From NCBI GenBank assembly GCA_019310745.1, contig JAFDDS010000048.1, forward strand, positions 1 through 6,760: a DNA stretch of 6,760 bases, read 5' to 3'. Under the pieces are notes generated by a model that was given only the letters and a program-made list of their open reading frames with translations, had not been told where the DNA came from and ran no database searches. The DNA comes from Deltaproteobacteria bacterium. GTDB lineage: Bacteria; Desulfobacterota; DSM-4660; Desulfatiglandales; B25-G16. The translations under genes and the position numbers were made by a program. Shown here piece after piece: positions 6,491 through 6,760 of the stretch (its first letter is position 1; each line of letters opens with the position of its first letter).

Positions 6491-6760
6491 TCATATGGAG
6501 AGGGTTTTATCAGGAATGCGCTTCCTTTTCAGCCTTTCTTGCATGCGATTAATAGCCCTTTCCATCTCCTTAAGAATCTCTTGAACTCTTTTACTGATAG
6601 GCTCTTTTCGTAACATGTATTCCTTTTCTATATCTTCAGCGAACTTTTTTATTCTCTTTTTAAGCTGGGCTACCTTTTCTTCCAGATTTTGCCGATTATT
6701 TCTATAGTGCTCACGTTTCTCTTTTGAGAGGTCTTTTCCTTCTGCCAGATTTTCCTTCAG
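6491..6760 (-). CDS. Highly charged, probably coiled-coil protein (C-terminal 89 residues only)
   Basis: On the minus strand a frame is open from the window edge (6760) to a TGA at 6493-6491, giving 89 residues with the start outside the window. The composition is extremely rich in Lys, Glu and Arg with few Gly or Pro, and Leu/Ile/Val recur at heptad-like spacing (for example LEEKVAQLKKRIKKF and VQEILKEMERAINRMQERL), so one or two amphipathic helices or a coiled coil are likely, broken near KEPISK. It ends in a basic RKRIPDKTLSI tail. I do not recognise the family. Support that it is real: an uninterrupted frame to the edge, helix-like periodicity, and a plausible convergent arrangement with the lipoprotein gene, leaving a 20-bp gap with no visible terminator. 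The part seen has no membrane segment. Confidence 0.7.
   Translation of the reverse strand: MKENLAEGKDLSKEKREHYRNNRQNLEEKVAQLKKRIKKFAEDIEKEYMLRKEPISKRVQEILKEMERAINRMQERLKRKRIPDKTLSI

Overview
The window is an ordinary-looking chromosomal stretch from an AT-rich (by eye roughly 38-40% GC) Gram-negative-type bacterium. It has closely packed housekeeping genes on the plus strand and one partial gene on the minus strand. A glycine-zipper lipoprotein with a type II signal peptide argues for a cell with an outer membrane. The FtsH C-terminal half (FLGREI, QHRDYSE) and the order ftsH-folP-coaX resemble Planctomycetota (anammox-like) or deltaproteobacterial/Nitrospirota lineages. This is recall, not a search, and the taxon is not settled. 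No rRNA, tRNA, insertion sequence, CRISPR array, phage gene or plasmid gene was seen.

Region 1 (1-2656): the 3' part of ftsH, then folP (dihydropteroate synthase) and coaX (type III pantothenate kinase). They are so tightly spaced (26-bp overlap, then an 18-bp gap) that one transcript is likely. They link membrane proteolysis to folate and coenzyme A synthesis by position only, not by a shared pathway.

Region 2 (2657-3668): a 220-bp AT-rich gap followed by a stand-alone HD-domain phosphohydrolase of unknown substrate.

Region 3 (3731-5655): ribF (bifunctional riboflavin kinase/FAD synthetase) and a multi-pass membrane protein of the UPF0104/lysylphosphatidylglycerol-synthase-TM family, translationally coupled by an ATGA overlap.

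Region 4 (5656-6760): a promoter-like sequence, a small lipoprotein gene with a glycine zipper, and the C-terminal part of a convergent, highly charged, probably coiled-coil protein on the minus strand.

The clearest anomaly is in ftsH. The peptidase domain keeps its zinc ligands but lacks about 18 residues that homologues have between the strand after the IIPRG motif and the GGR motif. Smaller oddities are an Arg-to-Ser change beside the catalytic Lys of FolP, a Gly-to-Ala change in the HxGH motif of RibF, and a run of nine T inside the HD-domain gene just before its last catalytic motif. I did not find a convincing new multi-gene system here.
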